From positions 61,704 to 125,703 of the forward strand of contig NZ_JAHNZO010000023.1 in the NCBI RefSeq assembly GCF_018998565.1: a DNA stretch of 64,000 nt. The letters run 5' to 3'. This document shows positions 18,376 to 27,823 of the stretch, one piece after another. The position numbers and the translations under genes were made by a program. The stretch is from Paenibacillus oleatilyticus (GTDB lineage Bacteria; Bacillota; Bacilli; Paenibacillales; NBRC-103111). Below the pieces are notes generated by a model. It was not told where the DNA came from. It did not search any database and worked only from the letters and a program-made list of their open reading frames with translations. Numbering within the stretch: position 1 is the stretch's first letter; every line of letters begins with the position of its first letter.

Positions 18376-18594
18376 AGGAAGCCGCCTCCAATTGAAAAAA
18401 ATAGTCCGATAACCGTTAACGAAAACGCGTTACAGATCATCTACTATTCCCCAATGGATTCCTTTTTATTCCAGATCTTGCTCTGCCATTGCGCTCCTAA
18501 GTCAAAAAGCGGCCGACTCCGTTCGAAAAACGGAGTCATGCCGCCTGGCAGCCGGTCGGTCGAAACCGGCGAAAACCGGCGAATTGGAATAGTA

Positions 18595-19596
18595 CTACGC
18601 TTGCGCTTGCCGGTAAAATACAAGCCCCTCGCGCATGCTTTCGGTCAGCTTGCCGGCTTCGCGCAGCCAGATCAGGTGCGCAATCGTTTCCGACAGCGCA
18701 AAGCGCAGCTGGTGCAGGCTGAGCCGCTCCCCGAAGGTCGCCCGGCAGACGTGATATGCCGTGGCCGGCTCCGCAAGCTTCAACCGCATCGCCTCCAGAC
18801 GCTCCGCATGATGGGCGATCAGCTCGTCGGCCCTCTGCTGCAGATGGCCGAAAGGCTCCCGGTGACCGGGAAAAGCGAGCTTCACCTCATAGCGGCGAAT
18901 TGCTTCCAGGCTGGCCAAATAGCTGGCAAGCGGGTTCTCGTCGATCCCTCCGGGCAAGTAGCTGACGTTCGGGGATATTTGCGGAAGCACGTGATCCCCG
19001 CAAAACATAACGGCCGTCTCCGCCCGGTAAAAGCACAAATGCCCTGCGGCATGCCCCGGCGTCTCGATCGCTTCGTATTCCTCGCGGCCGAGCCTTACGC
19101 GCTCCCCGGCTTCCACGACGGTGACTACCGGCTGCGGCGAAACGGACGCGACAAAGCCTTGCAAATGCTCCTCCATCGGCTTCACCAGCTCCTCGGGCAG
19201 CCCTTCCCGCCGGAAAAGCCCGATGATCTGCTGCGTCATCGGCTGCCCGTCTCCCCAGAGCAAGCGCGTCTGTTCAAGCCCGCTCCGCGACAGTAGCACG
19301 GGCGCGCCGGTGCGTTCCTGAAACCATCCGGCCAGCCCGTAATGGTCCGGGTGATGATGTGTCAGCACGATGCGGTCGATGTCGGAGTAGCCGAGCCCAA
19401 GCTCCGCAAGCGCCGACGTCCAGACAGCTTCGGCCGCCTCCGTCCGCAACCCCGGGTCGATCAGCGTCCAGCCGCTCTCCCCCGGCAGCAAATAGCTGTT
19501 CACCCAGCGCAGCGGAAACGGCAGCGGCACTTTGATCTGGAGCACGTCGCCGTGCTTCGTCACGCTACCTTGGCGGCTTGATGGCGATCCATCCAT
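18595..19596 (-). CDS. Metallo-beta-lactamase-fold hydrolase
   Basis: 333 residues with the zinc motif T-H-H-H-P-D-H near residue 80 and later metal ligands in G-H-A-A-G-H and C-G-D-H; a helical C-terminal domain follows. This is the layout of the LACTB2/glyoxalase II-like branch. The substrate is not evident. ATG at 19596 follows GGAGGG by nine bases and lies one base after the methyltransferase stop, so both genes form one unit. Confidence 0.88.
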   Translation of the reverse strand: MDGSPSSRQGSVTKHGDVLQIKVPLPFPLRWVNSYLLPGESGWTLIDPGLRTEAAEAVWTSALAELGLGYSDIDRIVLTHHHPDHYGLAGWFQERTGAPVLLSRSGLEQTRLLWGDGQPMTQQIIGLFRREGLPEELVKPMEEHLQGFVASVSPQPVVTVVEAGERVRLGREEYEAIETPGHAAGHLCFYRAETAVMFCGDHVLPQISPNVSYLPGGIDENPLASYLASLEAIRRYEVKLAFPGHREPFGHLQQRADELIAHHAERLEAMRLKLAEPATAYHVCRATFGERLSLHQLRFALSETIAHLIWLREAGKLTESMREGLVFYRQAQA

Positions 19597-19597
19597 A

Positions 19598-20335
19598 TTA
19601 CGCGTCCCTCCTGCCGACAAAGATCATTCGCTTCGATCGGTCGGGCTCGTAAGCCGAAGCGTCGTAATCGCCGTAAATGGCGTCGATTTTCAGCCCTGCC
19701 AGCTCCAGCATGTCCAGGAAACGTTCCCGTCCGATCAGCTTCACCTGCTCCTCGTAGACCCGCTCACCTGATCCGCTTCCATCCTGCAGCACGATCGTTT
19801 TGCGCACGAATCCGTCCTCGATCCGGCGCTTCTCATCGATATGGATTCCTTCGACGGTTCTAACCGAGTGCGGCACCAAATGCGCCGCCACGTAGGCCGG
19901 ATTCAAATAATCGATAATGAACCGCCCGCCCGGCGCGAGCAGACGGTACATTTCCCGCAGCACCTGCTCGTTGTCCCGATCGCCGGAAAAATAACCGAAC
20001 GACGTAAACAAGTTGACGATCGCATCGAACTGATCGGTTATCGGCACGCTGCGCATATCCCCATGGACCCAGCGCACTTCGCCTGCGGTATCCAGCTTTC
20101 TCGCTTCCGCCAGCAGCACCTCCGACAAATCCATTCCGGTAACCCGAAAACCGAATCCGTTCAGCGCCATCGAATGCCGCCCCATGCCACAGCACAGATC
20201 AAGGACCTCCGCTCCCTCGGGCAGCTCCAGCCATTCCATCATCCGGCGCACTTCCTCATATGCGCCTTGCATATCGCGATGCTTATAGACGAGCAGATAA
20301 TCCCGTCCGAAGCTTTTTTCGAACCATTCGGTCAT
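19598..20335 (-). CDS. Class I SAM-dependent methyltransferase
   Basis: 245 residues. Motif I is V-L-D-L-C-C-G-M-G-R-H-S-M-A-L, the acidic residue after strand 2 is in V-T-G-M-D-L-S, and motif IV lies in F-D-A-I-V-N-L-F-T-S-F-G-Y-F. This variant is common for small-molecule methyltransferases in Bacilli. The ATG at 20335 follows AGAAGGGA; the frame is open for 91 more codons without a good start. Substrate unknown; co-transcribed with a beta-lactamase-fold hydrolase. Confidence 0.88.
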   Translation of the reverse strand: MTEWFEKSFGRDYLLVYKHRDMQGAYEEVRRMMEWLELPEGAEVLDLCCGMGRHSMALNGFGFRVTGMDLSEVLLAEARKLDTAGEVRWVHGDMRSVPITDQFDAIVNLFTSFGYFSGDRDNEQVLREMYRLLAPGGRFIIDYLNPAYVAAHLVPHSVRTVEGIHIDEKRRIEDGFVRKTIVLQDGSGSGERVYEEQVKLIGRERFLDMLELAGLKIDAIYGDYDASAYEPDRSKRMIFVGRRDA

Positions 20336-20548
20336 TTCGCTTTCGTCCCTTCTATCCCAAGCTTGCCTAGACAAACTAAGCCCTATTTTACCAGAAGGTC
20401 CCGCCTGAACGCACGCTTTTGTTCGAATCTGCCGTTTGCGCTGAAGCCGGGCTTCGTTTTTCTCTAGGAACGATAGCCGACTGCCGGGGACTGTAGTATA
20501 ATTAACGGTTGAAAACGAAAAAGACTCTTCTGGCAACGGAGGAAAAAG

Positions 20549-21757
20549 ATGACAACCGACATTGAACAGCGCATTGCCGGGCGTAAGCATAAAGAAATTT
20601 TCGAGCAAATCCGCAAGCAGGGAACGGTCTCCAAGATCGATCTGCTGGAAAAAAGCGGGCTGACGGGCAGTACCTTAACCCGTACGTTGGAGGAATTAAC
20701 GGCCCAAGGGGTTATTGCGGAGGCCGGCTTCGGCGAATCGACCGGGGGGCGCAGGCCGATTTTGTATACGGTGAATCCCGATTATGCCTATGTGTTCGGA
20801 TTGGATATATCGCGGATGTATTCCAAGCTTATTCTATTCGACCTGCAGTTGAGCAAGCTGGACAGCAAGCGCTGGGTCATGACGGAGGATGTCACTCCCG
20901 AGGTGCTGCTGGAAGAAATTGTGGCCGAGGCCCGCGCCATGCTGGAGCGCCGTTCCCTTCCGGCCGACAAGGTGCTCGGGATGGGCATCGGGGCCGTCGG
21001 ACCGCTGGACCGGGCTTCCGGCATGCTGCTGGAGCCGCTTCATTTCGCCGCCGCCGGCTGGAAAAATGTCAGCGTCACCGGCTTCCTGGAAAGCCGCCTC
21101 GGCTTTCCGGTACTGCTCGATAACGGAGCGAATACAGCGCTCATCGGCGAATCGTGGTCTGACCGGGAGCGCGATTACCGCCATTTGCTGTACGTTCACG
21201 TCGGCGTCGGCTTGCGTTCGGCCATGATGACGAACGGGCAAGTCGTCTACGGGGCGGTGGATATGGAAGGGTCGATCGGCCAAATGATCATCCAAACGGA
21301 CGGCCCCCGGCTGTGGAATCATGGCAACTTCGGCTCGCTCGAATCGTACGCTTCCATTCATGCACTGGAGCAGCAAGCGCAAGCCCGGCTCAAGCAAGGC
21401 CGCGACAGCCTGCTGCTCCGTCTGGAACCCGACCCGGAGAAGATCGGGTTCGCCCATCTCCAGCAGGCGCTGCAGGCCGGCGATCCGCTCACGGTCGAGC
21501 TGTTTACGCAGGCCGCCACTTATTTCGGCATCGGGCTGTCCAACCTGCTTAACATTTTGCATCCGGAGAAGGTCATTCTGGGCGGCGCCTTGATCGGCGG
21601 CCATACCGGCTTCTTCCATACCGCGACACGCGTCGCGATTCAAAGAACGTACTATTATCCCAAATATCAGGTAGTGTTCAGCCAAGGCTCACTCGGCGAA
21701 GAGGCGCTCGCCACCGGGGCGGCGCTGCTGATCGTGAACAAGCTGAGCGCGGTATAA
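20549..21757 (+). CDS. ROK-family (NagC/XylR-type) transcriptional regulator
   Basis: 402 residues. The N-terminal 75 residues are a winged HTH (S-K-I-D-L-L-E-K-S-G-L-T-G-S-T-L-T-R). Then comes the actin-like ROK sugar-binding domain with G-L-D-I-S near residue 93 and the G-x-G-A-V-G-P-L-D motif. The cysteine-rich zinc motif of many ROK proteins is not obvious, which fits a repressor rather than a kinase. AACGGAGGAAAAAG precedes the ATG and a TATAAT box lies at 20498-20503. No sugar operon is adjacent, so the target is unclear. Confidence 0.88.
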   Translation: MTTDIEQRIAGRKHKEIFEQIRKQGTVSKIDLLEKSGLTGSTLTRTLEELTAQGVIAEAGFGESTGGRRPILYTVNPDYAYVFGLDISRMYSKLILFDLQLSKLDSKRWVMTEDVTPEVLLEEIVAEARAMLERRSLPADKVLGMGIGAVGPLDRASGMLLEPLHFAAAGWKNVSVTGFLESRLGFPVLLDNGANTALIGESWSDRERDYRHLLYVHVGVGLRSAMMTNGQVVYGAVDMEGSIGQMIIQTDGPRLWNHGNFGSLESYASIHALEQQAQARLKQGRDSLLLRLEPDPEKIGFAHLQQALQAGDPLTVELFTQAATYFGIGLSNLLNILHPEKVILGGALIGGHTGFFHTATRVAIQRTYYYPKYQVVFSQGSLGEEALATGAALLIVNKLSAV

Positions 21758-22337
21758 TCGGGCGGGGCCGGGTACCCAAGGCAGGGTACGTGACATGATA
21801 CCGACAGCGAGGAGTCGGGAGCCGTGAACCGGGGACGAGGGAACACGTACCGATGGGGGTCGCCGGGGGACGTTGGCAAGTGCCGGCGACCAAGTGCTGG
21901 CGGCCAGACCCCGGACCGCCAAGAGCGGCTGGCAAGGGGCTGAGCGGATGTCCTGGACTTTCACCAAAATTAGCGGAACTGCACGTACCCTATGCCTCCA
22001 GAATTGGCCTGGAATTTCAAAATAGCGAATCTGTGGTGCGCTAACAGCCCTATTTCAGGGGATATGAACATTTTTCGACACGACTAGAGAACCTGGGTTC
22101 CGCTAACCCCGATACAACGTTTAAAATCCTCGCTTAACGCACCTTGCCGGGTACTCTGACTCAAAAGATGCTCAAACACTTTAATAAAACTAACCTCACC
22201 GGCGAAAAATGGCATCTCGTACGGGTAGCTCCCCGCTCTATCAACTATTCCGTCCTGCTACCCATTCCCCCGTCTTTACTCAACTGTTCCCCTGCCTATC
22301 TACTCGTCACTTCGTCTCTTATCCTCAACGGACATAT
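21758..22337. other. Non-coding stretch with degenerate CGCTAAC repeats
   Basis: No convincing gene on either strand. A perfect 10-bp inverted pair, TTAGCGGAAC (21970-21979) and GTTCCGCTAA (22097-22106), brackets 117 bases. Related fragments follow: GTGCGCTAACAGCCC and CGCTTAACGCACC. This looks like an eroded intergenic repeat element. Confidence 0.45.
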
Positions 22338-22373
22338 CAAAAAGGCGCCCCCGCAATGCAATGCAGGGACGCC
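22338..22373 (-). terminator. Terminator of the DGQHR gene pair
   Basis: Arms AGGCGCCCCCGCA and TGCAGGGACGCCT pair (one interior mismatch region); on the minus strand the stem is followed by TTTTT. Confidence 0.85.
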
Positions 22374-22401
22374 TAATTTTAAGTTTCCGATTCAAACTTC
22401 C

Positions 22402-23574
22402 TTAAGCCGACGCTTCGCCTTCCTCGACCGGATCACCGTGCAGCTCCTGGAACAACTGAACGAGCTTTCCGTGCTTGCGCAGCGATTTTTCGTGAATCAG
22501 GTTCAGCTTGCCGTTGTCCAGCACTCCGAAGCGTTCGATCAACTGCTCGTTCTCGTGCGTCCAATCGAAGCCTTCGAAGATGTTCAGACAGTTAGTCCAG
22601 TTCTTCGTATACTTGCCGTCCGTGAACAAATGACGGTGCGCATACAGCGCGACGCTTTCCTGCATGGCGCGGGACGCCGAAGTGTACTGCGGCAGCCCCG
22701 GCTGCTCCGGCATAAGAGGAATCAGCGTGCTGTAGAACTGGTGCAAAATCTCGATGTACGTGGACGGGTCCTGCTTGATCCGGCGCGCCAGCTCGTAGGA
22801 CGGCTGCATTTTGCCGGTAAACAGCATCGTCGCGGTCGAGTACATCCAGCTGAACGAAGTAAAGTTTTTGTTGTAGGCCGTCAGATTGGCCCGACGCTCT
22901 ACGCCCGCGGACTTCAAGAAGACGTTGTGGTCCACGACCTGCTGAATGACGACGTTGAGCGGATCGATCGAGTCGAACGAATGACCGAGCTCTTTGCTGA
23001 CGAGCTGCACCTTGGAGTTGATATCCCCGAACAGCTGCTTCTCTTCTTCCTCGCTCAGCCCGATGTAGATTTGCACCGCCAGCTCGCTTTCCATCAGCTC
23101 CAGACGGCGGCGTTCGAGCTGCTCAACCTGGCCTTCCAGCTGCTCCAGCTCGCTTGCGATCTCCGCATTGTCCGGCGCTTTCCGGTGCTTGATTTTCATG
23201 GCGGCCACTTTCTTGTCCAGGCTGCGCGCTTCTTTAAGCATTTGCTCGTTCACGTAGCCGAGAGCGAGAATGCGGTGCTGGCCGTCCAGAATGCTCAGCT
23301 TCGAGCCGGGACGAAGGTACAGGCCGTTCTGCACCTTAGCCAGGCTGCTTACGTCGCGCAAGCTTAAGGTGACCGGACCGAAAAAGACGCGGTCGAGCTC
23401 GCGCTCCTGCAAGTAGTTGGAAATTTTGCGACGTTGTCCCCCGCTCAGCTTCCGCTGCACCATCGGATCGATGGTGGTGTAGTTCAGCAGATCCTGCACT
23501 TGTATCGCAACCGTTGCGAGTCCGAACCGATCGCAAAACGGATGTATGGTCATTTGCAAATTTAAACCGTCCAT
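22402..23574 (-). CDS. DGQHR-domain protein, DndB-like (second of pair)
   Basis: 390 residues with D-G-Q-H-R at 97-101, the signature of the DndB/DGQHR family; DndB represses or tunes the DNA phosphorothioation operon in Dnd systems. Residues about 140-180 are a charged coiled coil (E-L-E-Q-L-E-G-Q-V-E-Q-L-E-R-R-R). Y-I-G-L-S-E-E-E-E-K-Q-L-F-G-D-I-N is the conserved helix after it. Its ATG overlaps the upstream stop (TAATG), so the two proteins are made together. No dndA, C, D or E is visible in the window, so a role in sulfur modification is only a family-based guess. Confidence 0.78.
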   Translation of the reverse strand: MDGLNLQMTIHPFCDRFGLATVAIQVQDLLNYTTIDPMVQRKLSGGQRRKISNYLQERELDRVFFGPVTLSLRDVSSLAKVQNGLYLRPGSKLSILDGQHRILALGYVNEQMLKEARSLDKKVAAMKIKHRKAPDNAEIASELEQLEGQVEQLERRRLELMESELAVQIYIGLSEEEEKQLFGDINSKVQLVSKELGHSFDSIDPLNVVIQQVVDHNVFLKSAGVERRANLTAYNKNFTSFSWMYSTATMLFTGKMQPSYELARRIKQDPSTYIEILHQFYSTLIPLMPEQPGLPQYTSASRAMQESVALYAHRHLFTDGKYTKNWTNCLNIFEGFDWTHENEQLIERFGVLDNGKLNLIHEKSLRKHGKLVQLFQELHGDPVEEGEASA

Positions 23575-24749
23575 TAACCGACGTCCTCCTTAGAGCTATC
23601 TCCCGGAAAAGCTTGCTGCCCCATCGAATCGTCGCGGATCAGGAACATGTGGTGCTCCACGTAAAAATCTTTGACGAACTGATACGCTTTTACGATGCGC
23701 GAGCGTCTTGGCAAACGGTCTTTCTCGTCCCCGCTGTAAATGGCGCTCCAGTCGATATGCGGCAAAATTTTGAGCGCGTAATCGAGCGCGTATTTGTTGA
23801 ACGTGCCGGTTTTCGTCACTTCGTCGTGGAAGAACATCGCCAGCGCGATCTGCAGGTTTTCCGTCCAGCAGAGCTCGCCCTTTTCCGGCTCCGGCAAGTA
23901 TTTGAGCAGGCATTCGAAATAGAGCGCCGCCAGCTTCAAGTGCTCTTCGATCTCTTTTTCCTCAAAATAGTACCCGTTGTTGCGCGCCGCCGACTTGAGC
24001 CGTCCTTCGAACAAGCCGATCAAAATTTCGATCAGCAGGTGGTAGGAGAACAAATACTCCGGCCCTTTGCCCCGCTCCGTGAACATGTCGACAGGCAGAT
24101 TCTTCATCACAGGCGCATCTTCCACCAGCCTGGAGGCCAGTACGTGATAGAACCGGCGCTGCTCGCGGAGAACGGCCAGGTTCCCGCCGATTTTGCGCGG
24201 AAGCTTGTTGATATCGGAGAACAGCTGCCGCTCCTGACGCGCGTTGATGTCCAGGTAGATCATGGTGGACATCGGGAAAGCGTACAGCTTGCTCAGCTTC
24301 GCGCTGATTTCCTCCATACGGTCGTACTCCCGGCGGTCTTTCGCCCGGGCCATCGCGCCCTGCAGCGTTTCCATCAGGCGGCGGAAAGCGGCAAGCCGGT
24401 GCTGGCCGTCCACGACGTACAGCTTCTCGATCGCCTGCAAACGGTAGACCTGCGCCTGCGCATCATACTCTCCCGCGCCACGGGCCGAGAGGATGATACC
24501 CGGAAAATAAATGCCTTGTCCGTGATCCAGATAGAGCATGATATAATCCATCATCTTGGACAAGTTTTGCGGAACGATGGAGCGCTGAACCTCCAAATCC
24601 ACTTCGTAGATGGCGAACAGCTTGCTCATCGGAAGCGTGGTCGAAAGCGTAGTCTGTCCGAACGTCCGGGACATCGCCCCGGGGATTTCGATATACGATG
24701 ACGCTTTCTGCTCCGCCAGCAGCTCCGACAGAGATGAAATTTGATCCAT
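23574..24749 (-). CDS. DGQHR-domain protein, DndB-like (first of pair)
   Basis: 391 residues. D-G-Q-H-R lies at 114-118 in Y-V-V-D-G-Q-H-R-L-A-A-F, and Y-L-D-I-N-A-R-Q-E-R-Q-L-F-S-D-I-N matches the conserved helix of its partner, so the pair are diverged paralogues. AAGGAGGAAAACGGTT precedes the ATG. The leader carries a perfect 14-bp palindrome 35 bases upstream and a minus-strand TATAAT at 24830-24825, which suggests regulated expression. Function not established; see the downstream gene. Confidence 0.78.
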   Translation of the reverse strand: MDQISSLSELLAEQKASSYIEIPGAMSRTFGQTTLSTTLPMSKLFAIYEVDLEVQRSIVPQNLSKMMDYIMLYLDHGQGIYFPGIILSARGAGEYDAQAQVYRLQAIEKLYVVDGQHRLAAFRRLMETLQGAMARAKDRREYDRMEEISAKLSKLYAFPMSTMIYLDINARQERQLFSDINKLPRKIGGNLAVLREQRRFYHVLASRLVEDAPVMKNLPVDMFTERGKGPEYLFSYHLLIEILIGLFEGRLKSAARNNGYYFEEKEIEEHLKLAALYFECLLKYLPEPEKGELCWTENLQIALAMFFHDEVTKTGTFNKYALDYALKILPHIDWSAIYSGDEKDRLPRRSRIVKAYQFVKDFYVEHHMFLIRDDSMGQQAFPGDSSKEDVG

Positions 24750-24783
24750 AACCGTTTTCCTCCTTGGCTTACCTCGCGTAAAG

Positions 24784-24797
24784 CTATATGCATATAG
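24784..24797. promoter_or_regulatory. Palindrome in the leader of the DGQHR operon
   Basis: CTATATGCATATAG is a perfect 14-bp palindrome between the presumed -10 region and the start codon, the position of an operator. The binding protein is unknown. Confidence 0.5.
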
Positions 24798-24928
24798 TTT
24801 ACTATAATAGGTTCATATAATTCCATTATACACCGAAAAGACACGAAACATTCAGGATATTGGCAAAATATGCGTCTTTTTTTTCGTTTTCCGAGCTTGC
24901 TTTTTTGAAAAAGAGCAAAATAAGGAAA

Positions 24929-24957
24929 GCCGACACTTCGGGAAGAAACGTATCGGC
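24929..24957 (-). terminator. Terminator of the DUF2071 gene
   Basis: GCCGACAC (24929-24936) pairs with GTATCGGC (24950-24957), one G-U; on the minus strand it is followed by TTTCCTTATTTT. Confidence 0.7.
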
Positions 24958-24999
24958 CGGTTACAGAGCTATGATGGATTCGTCCCGAACGGACGCGGG

Positions 25000-25752
25000 C
25001 TAAGGCATTCGGTCAGCGGCCTTCAGAAGCGGCCATATGCGCACTTCAAGAGCTTCCGCATAATGAAAAATCGGGGGAACGGCCGGTACGAACGGAAGGC
25101 CGTTGCCCGTCAGCATCGTATTCTCGTAAAGCTCGGCTTCCGCCTTCTGCAGCGGCCAGGGCCGATGATGGATGTCGCAGCGCAAGACGTCCCGACTCCC
25201 GTTTAAGGTATATAAGCAGTAGCGTTCGGTCAGCCAATACTCCAGCGATCCCGGCTGGGCCGTATACGGCGCCGACACGGGCCGGTAACGCGCGGCAAAG
25301 GCGGGGCCCCCCTGTCGGCGCTCACTCCGGTAAAACACGGTTTCGTTCTGCACGGTTACGCCCATATCGGCCCGGTAGTACGGAAGATGGTACAGCCATC
25401 TAGCCAGCTTGACGGCAAGCGTATGCGCCGCATCGAGGCTGAAAAAATAGACGCCGGGCTTGTCATGGAGCATGACGTACGTCCTGACGTTAAGCTCCGG
25501 AAACCGGCTCGTTCCCGGAATCGGCGGCAAGCCGCGCAGCCGGATATCCGTCATCCGGAAAGGGACGACGGCCAGCCACGCGCTGCCCTCGAAGGTATCC
25601 AGCGGCAGCTCCTTCGGCATGTAAGCGCGAAGCTCCTCCGCCGGAACGGGCCAATGGGCAAACAACAGATTGCGCCAAGTCTGCTTCATGATCCACGGCA
25701 GCGCAGGCAGCGGCCATGGGCGGTGCGCGGTATCGAAACGGTCAGGCTCCAC
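25000..25752 (-). CDS. DUF2071 (YqjF-like) protein
   Basis: 250 residues. The family pattern is clear: W-R-N-L-L-F-A-H-W-P-V-P-A-E-E-L-R near the start, then W-L-A-V-V-P-F-R-M, F-P-E-L-N-V-R-T-Y-V and G-V-Y-F-F-S-L-D-A. The fold resembles acetoacetate decarboxylase, but no activity is known. GTG start at 25752, eight bases after GGGGGA. Monocistronic and divergent from glpD. Confidence 0.85.
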   Translation of the reverse strand: MEPDRFDTAHRPWPLPALPWIMKQTWRNLLFAHWPVPAEELRAYMPKELPLDTFEGSAWLAVVPFRMTDIRLRGLPPIPGTSRFPELNVRTYVMLHDKPGVYFFSLDAAHTLAVKLARWLYHLPYYRADMGVTVQNETVFYRSERRQGGPAFAARYRPVSAPYTAQPGSLEYWLTERYCLYTLNGSRDVLRCDIHHRPWPLQKAEAELYENTMLTGNGLPFVPAVPPIFHYAEALEVRIWPLLKAADRMP

Positions 25753-25930
25753 GTCCGGGTCCCCCTTGATTCCATATCATGAACGAGTACTGACCCGCGA
25801 ATCGCCGGTAGGGCCGGCTGAGACGACCCCGCGCTTGCTGCGGGCCTCATTTGACTATTTAACCGAGCAATATATATTAGGAAAAAGGTTGCAAAGGGAA
25901 TCTATCATACGCCCGATTTCGCTGTCAAGG

Positions 25931-25959
25931 TTGATCCGAAGCCGGTCTCGTGCTATGAT
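25931..25959 (+). promoter_or_regulatory. Promoter of glpD
   Basis: TTGATC (25931-25936), 17 bases, TATGAT (25954-25959) with an upstream TG giving an extended -10. Transcription would start near 25966, leaving a leader of about 160 bases that holds the attenuator. Confidence 0.8.
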
Positions 25960-25990
25960 AAAGTTAACAAGTTAATCAGGTCAGAGATCA

Positions 25991-26085
25991 AGAGAAGACC
26001 GTGAGCAAGCTCTTCAGGAGCGCGTGTGCGATTAAGCGACGTGCCGACGTAGAGTTGTTTCACGTCTTCTCTTTTTTGCTTTTTC
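25991..26085 (+). promoter_or_regulatory. Leader attenuator of glpD, likely GlpP-controlled
   Basis: AGAGAAGAC plus GTGA (25991-26004, one bulged C) pairs with TCACGTCTTCTCT (26060-26072) and is followed by TTTTTGCTTTTT. This is an intrinsic terminator between promoter and gene. In Bacillus, glpD has such a leader terminator that GlpP overrides when glycerol-3-phosphate is present; a glpP gene lies just downstream here on the other strand. Confidence 0.8.
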
Positions 26086-26128
26086 CCGGAACCGGGCGGC
26101 CGCATATTTCGAAAGGGGATCGATACAC

Positions 26129-27802
26129 ATGACAAAACAGGCGCAATTTTCAGCGGAACACCGACAAGAACAGCTTCGGGAGATGGCCGGAGCCCCGCTC
26201 GATCTGCTGGTCATCGGCGGAGGCATTACCGGAGCAGGTATCGCGCTCGACGCGCAAACCCAGGGTCTAAAAACCGGACTGGTCGAGATGCAGGACTTCG
26301 GCGCAGGCACGTCGAGCCGTTCCACGAAGCTGATTCACGGCGGCTTGCGTTACTTGAAGCAGCTCGAATTCAAGCTGGTGGCCGAGGTCGGCAAAGAGCG
26401 GGCCATCGTCTACGAGAACGCTCCGCACGTCACGACGCCGGAGTGGATGCTGCTGCCGATTATCGAAGGCGGCACCTACGGCAAGCTGGCGACCTCCGTC
26501 GGGCTGATGATGTACGACTCGCTGGCGGGCGTCAAGCGGAGCGAGCGCCGGATCATGCTGTCCAAAGCCGAAACGCTGCGGCGCGAGCCTCTGCTCCGCG
26601 AAGACAAGCTGAAGGGCGGCGGGTATTACGTCGAGTACCGTACGGACGACGCCCGGCTGACGATTGAAACGATGAAAGCTGCTGCGGACCGCGGCGCTTT
26701 GGCGGTCAACTATGCGAAGGTGGAAGAGCTGCTCTATGAAGGCGGGAAGCTGAAGGGCGTGCGCGTCGTCGACATGCTGAGCGGCGAAACGTATGACATC
26801 TTTGCCCGCAAAATCGTCAATGCGGCCGGACCTTGGGTCGATACGATCCGGGAAAAGGACGGTTCGAAGCAGGGCAAGCGTCTGCACCTGACCAAAGGCG
26901 TGCACCTTGTCATCGATGGCGGGCGGTTCCCGCTCAAGCAGGCGATTTACTTCGATACGCCGGACGGCCGCATGGTGTTCGCCATTCCGCGCGACGGCAA
27001 AACGTATGTCGGCACCACCGACACGAACTACAGCGGCGATATCGTCCATCCGCGGATGACGACGGCCGACCGCGATTATATTTTGACGGCGGCGAACTTC
27101 ATGTTCCCGAGCCTCAAGCTGACGGCAGCCGATGTCGAGTCCAGCTGGTCCGGACTGCGTCCGCTCATTCACGAAGACGGCAAATCGCCTTCGGAGCTGT
27201 CGCGGAAAGATGAAATCTTCATCGCCCCTTCGGGTCTCATTACCATTGCCGGCGGCAAGCTGACCGGCTACCGCAAAATGGCGGAGCGCATCGTCAACCT
27301 GGTCACGGGCCAGCTCCAAGAGCAAGGCGGCGCTTCGTATCCGGGCTGTACGACGGACCGGATCAAGCTGTCCGGCGGGAATGTCGGTGGCTCCGCGCAA
27401 TTCAAGGCGTTCGCGGAAGCGAAAGTACGTGACGGCGAAGCGCTTGGCTTGACGAAGCGTCAAGCCGAGTCGATCGTGCAGCGCTACGGCTCCAACGCGG
27501 ACCGCGTCTTCCAGCGCTGCACGAAGCTGCGCGAAGAAGCGGAGCAAATCGGCCTGCCGGTGGACGTGCTGGCTTCGCTCGCCTACGGCATCGATGAGGA
27601 AATGGTCGCGACACCGCAGGACTTTTTCGTCCGCCGTACCGGCGCGGTGTACTTCGACATCGCTTGGGCGCAGCGCTGGAAGCAGCCGGCGACGGCTTAC
27701 ATGGCGAAGCGCTTCGGCTGGACGCCGGAGGTCGCGGAGGAGCATCTGCGCCGACTGGACGTGCTGCTGCACGATGCGGCGACGCCTGCCGCTTCCGAGT
27801 AA
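26129..27802 (+). CDS. glpD: Aerobic glycerol-3-phosphate dehydrogenase
   Basis: FAD enzyme that oxidises glycerol-3-phosphate to dihydroxyacetone phosphate at the membrane. 557 residues, the usual length. The dinucleotide-binding V-I-G-G-G-I-T-G-A-G is at about 28-38, F-G-A-G-T-S-S-R-S-T-K-L-I-H-G-G-L-R-Y-L follows, and the C-terminal DAO domain has S-W-S-G-L-R-P-L and T-I-A-G-G-K-L-T-G-Y-R-K-M. Control by leader attenuation is strongly suggested. The stop is 21 bases from the convergent glpP stop. Confidence 0.97.
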   Translation: MTKQAQFSAEHRQEQLREMAGAPLDLLVIGGGITGAGIALDAQTQGLKTGLVEMQDFGAGTSSRSTKLIHGGLRYLKQLEFKLVAEVGKERAIVYENAPHVTTPEWMLLPIIEGGTYGKLATSVGLMMYDSLAGVKRSERRIMLSKAETLRREPLLREDKLKGGGYYVEYRTDDARLTIETMKAAADRGALAVNYAKVEELLYEGGKLKGVRVVDMLSGETYDIFARKIVNAAGPWVDTIREKDGSKQGKRLHLTKGVHLVIDGGRFPLKQAIYFDTPDGRMVFAIPRDGKTYVGTTDTNYSGDIVHPRMTTADRDYILTAANFMFPSLKLTAADVESSWSGLRPLIHEDGKSPSELSRKDEIFIAPSGLITIAGGKLTGYRKMAERIVNLVTGQLQEQGGASYPGCTTDRIKLSGGNVGGSAQFKAFAEAKVRDGEALGLTKRQAESIVQRYGSNADRVFQRCTKLREEAEQIGLPVDVLASLAYGIDEEMVATPQDFFVRRTGAVYFDIAWAQRWKQPATAYMAKRFGWTPEVAEEHLRRLDVLLHDAATPAASE

Positions 27803-27823
27803 TCGCCCGGTCCCGGCGAGCCG

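Noticed and set aside
21689..21967. Several 60-90-codon frames after the ROK gene
   Set aside because: They overlap each other in different frames of a repeat-like sequence, with no ribosome sites.
26267..27772. A 501-codon frame opposite glpD
   Set aside because: Shadow frame; very His/Arg-rich with no domain.
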